Source: Candidatus Zixiibacteriota bacterium
Lineage (GTDB): Bacteria; Zixibacteria; MSB-5A5; GN15; FEB-12
Assembly (NCBI GenBank): GCA_029932795.1
Contig: JAOZPL010000028.1
Location: 6,904 to 12,092, forward strand
Length of the DNA stretch: 5,189 nucleotides
Reading direction: 5' to 3'
Part shown: positions 4,774-5,189 of the stretch, piece after piece
Position numbering within the stretch: position 1 is the stretch's first letter
Layout of the letters: every line of letters starts with the position of its first letter
Made by a program: the position numbers and the translations under genes
Notes under the pieces: generated by a model
Databases searched by the model: none
Told to the model about the DNA's origin: nothing
The model's input: the letters and a program-made list of their open reading frames with translations, nothing else

Positions 4774-5189
4774 TTAGCGACGATCAATATACCTCTGGGC
4801 TTGCCGAAGAGCAAGCTGGGCCGCCTTTAGCGAGACCATAGCCTGCTCCGCCTGGTTTTTATCTATGTGCTCCCGTGCCAGATCAAGTTGGTCATATGCC
4901 TGCTCGATAAGTTCCCGAATCTGGTTTGATGCTCCGGAATTCGATGAAACCAGTTCACCGAGACGGTGAGCTTCTCTTGTTAGCCTCTCATGTCGTAGAG
5001 CAAGTTGCTTCTGATCCTGGCATTCCCGGGTTGCCTTTACAGCCATCTGCCTGGCCCTTTTAAGCCCTTCGAGGGCCGCCTTCGGCCGGTTTTGCTGCTC
5101 CATCTCTTGAGCAGTTTTGATGGTGTTCTCTGCCCGTTCAAGAAGATTTTTTGCCATTTCCCAGTCACAGTCGGCGACCACCAGCTTTG
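4774..5189 (-). CDS. Alpha-helical repeat protein, C-terminal part (5' end outside the window)
   Basis: The frame is open to the window edge (at least 137 residues) and ends at the TAA at 4776-4774. A GTG at 5181 could start a 135-residue protein, but no Shine-Dalgarno precedes it and the frame continues upstream, so this is more likely the C-terminal part of a longer gene. Counting from that GTG, residues 10-52 and 88-130 are two copies of a 43-residue unit with the pattern LLERAE...A.E...N...A...LK.A, about 12 identities in 43, separated by a charged helical linker. The unit is rich in Ala, Gln, Glu, Arg and Leu and predicts a helical hairpin, like TPR-type or other solenoid repeats or a coiled coil. 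No membrane segment is visible. Its position 24 bp before a secreted barrel-like protein suggests an envelope or periplasmic role, but a signal peptide would lie outside the window. Function unknown. Confidence 0.8.
   Translation of the reverse strand, partial: KLVVADCDWEMAKNLLERAENTIKTAQEMEQQNRPKAALEGLKRARQMAVKATRECQDQKQLALRHERLTREAHRLGELVSSNSGASNQIRELIEQAYDQLDLAREHIDKNQAEQAMVSLKAAQLALRQAQRYIDRR

Overview
The window looks like part of a genome from an uncultured bacterium of the FCB superphylum (Fibrobacterota-Chlorobiota-Bacteroidota and relatives). Candidate phylum Zixibacteria or a near neighbour is my best guess. The basis is the C-terminal sorting/FlgD-like Ig module with an NYPNPFNP motif on a dockerin-containing secreted protein, next to an outer-membrane beta-barrel-like protein. 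This is inference from protein style, not from a database search. All three genes lie on the minus strand; I see no RNA gene of a known family, mobile element or CRISPR array.

Reading in the direction of transcription (high to low coordinates): 5189-4774 is the 3' part of a gene for an alpha-helical repeat protein, open at the window edge. After 24 bp comes 4749-3475, a 424-residue secreted protein that looks like an outer-membrane beta-barrel and starts at TTG. These two probably form an operon whose promoter lies outside the window. About 850 bp without a credible gene follow (3474-2624). The last gene, 2623-1, encodes a large modular secreted protein of at least 874 residues: signal peptide, cohesin-like and Ig-like modules, a dockerin-type double calcium-binding repeat and a C-terminal sorting module. 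Only its last few residues and stop codon are missing.

The 850-bp gap is the most interesting part. It holds a consensus sigma70-type promoter on the minus strand (TTGACA, 17 bp, TATAAT at 3043-3015) preceded by three phased A/T tracts. The start of transcription would be near 3008, giving a leader of about 385 nt before the ATG. The leader contains a series of inverted repeats, among them a terminator-like hairpin with a T run and, at its end, a two-part AT-rich hairpin that pairs the ribosome binding site and the first base of the start codon. Upstream of the promoter is a sharply bounded GC-rich block (about 3102-3275) with several potential stems, which could be an unassigned structured RNA or a 3' UTR element of the beta-barrel gene.

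Taken together, this is a cell-envelope region: a helical-repeat protein co-transcribed with an outer-membrane protein, followed by a separately promoted surface or secreted protein whose expression appears to be controlled through its leader RNA. The regulatory reading is a hypothesis from base pairing alone.
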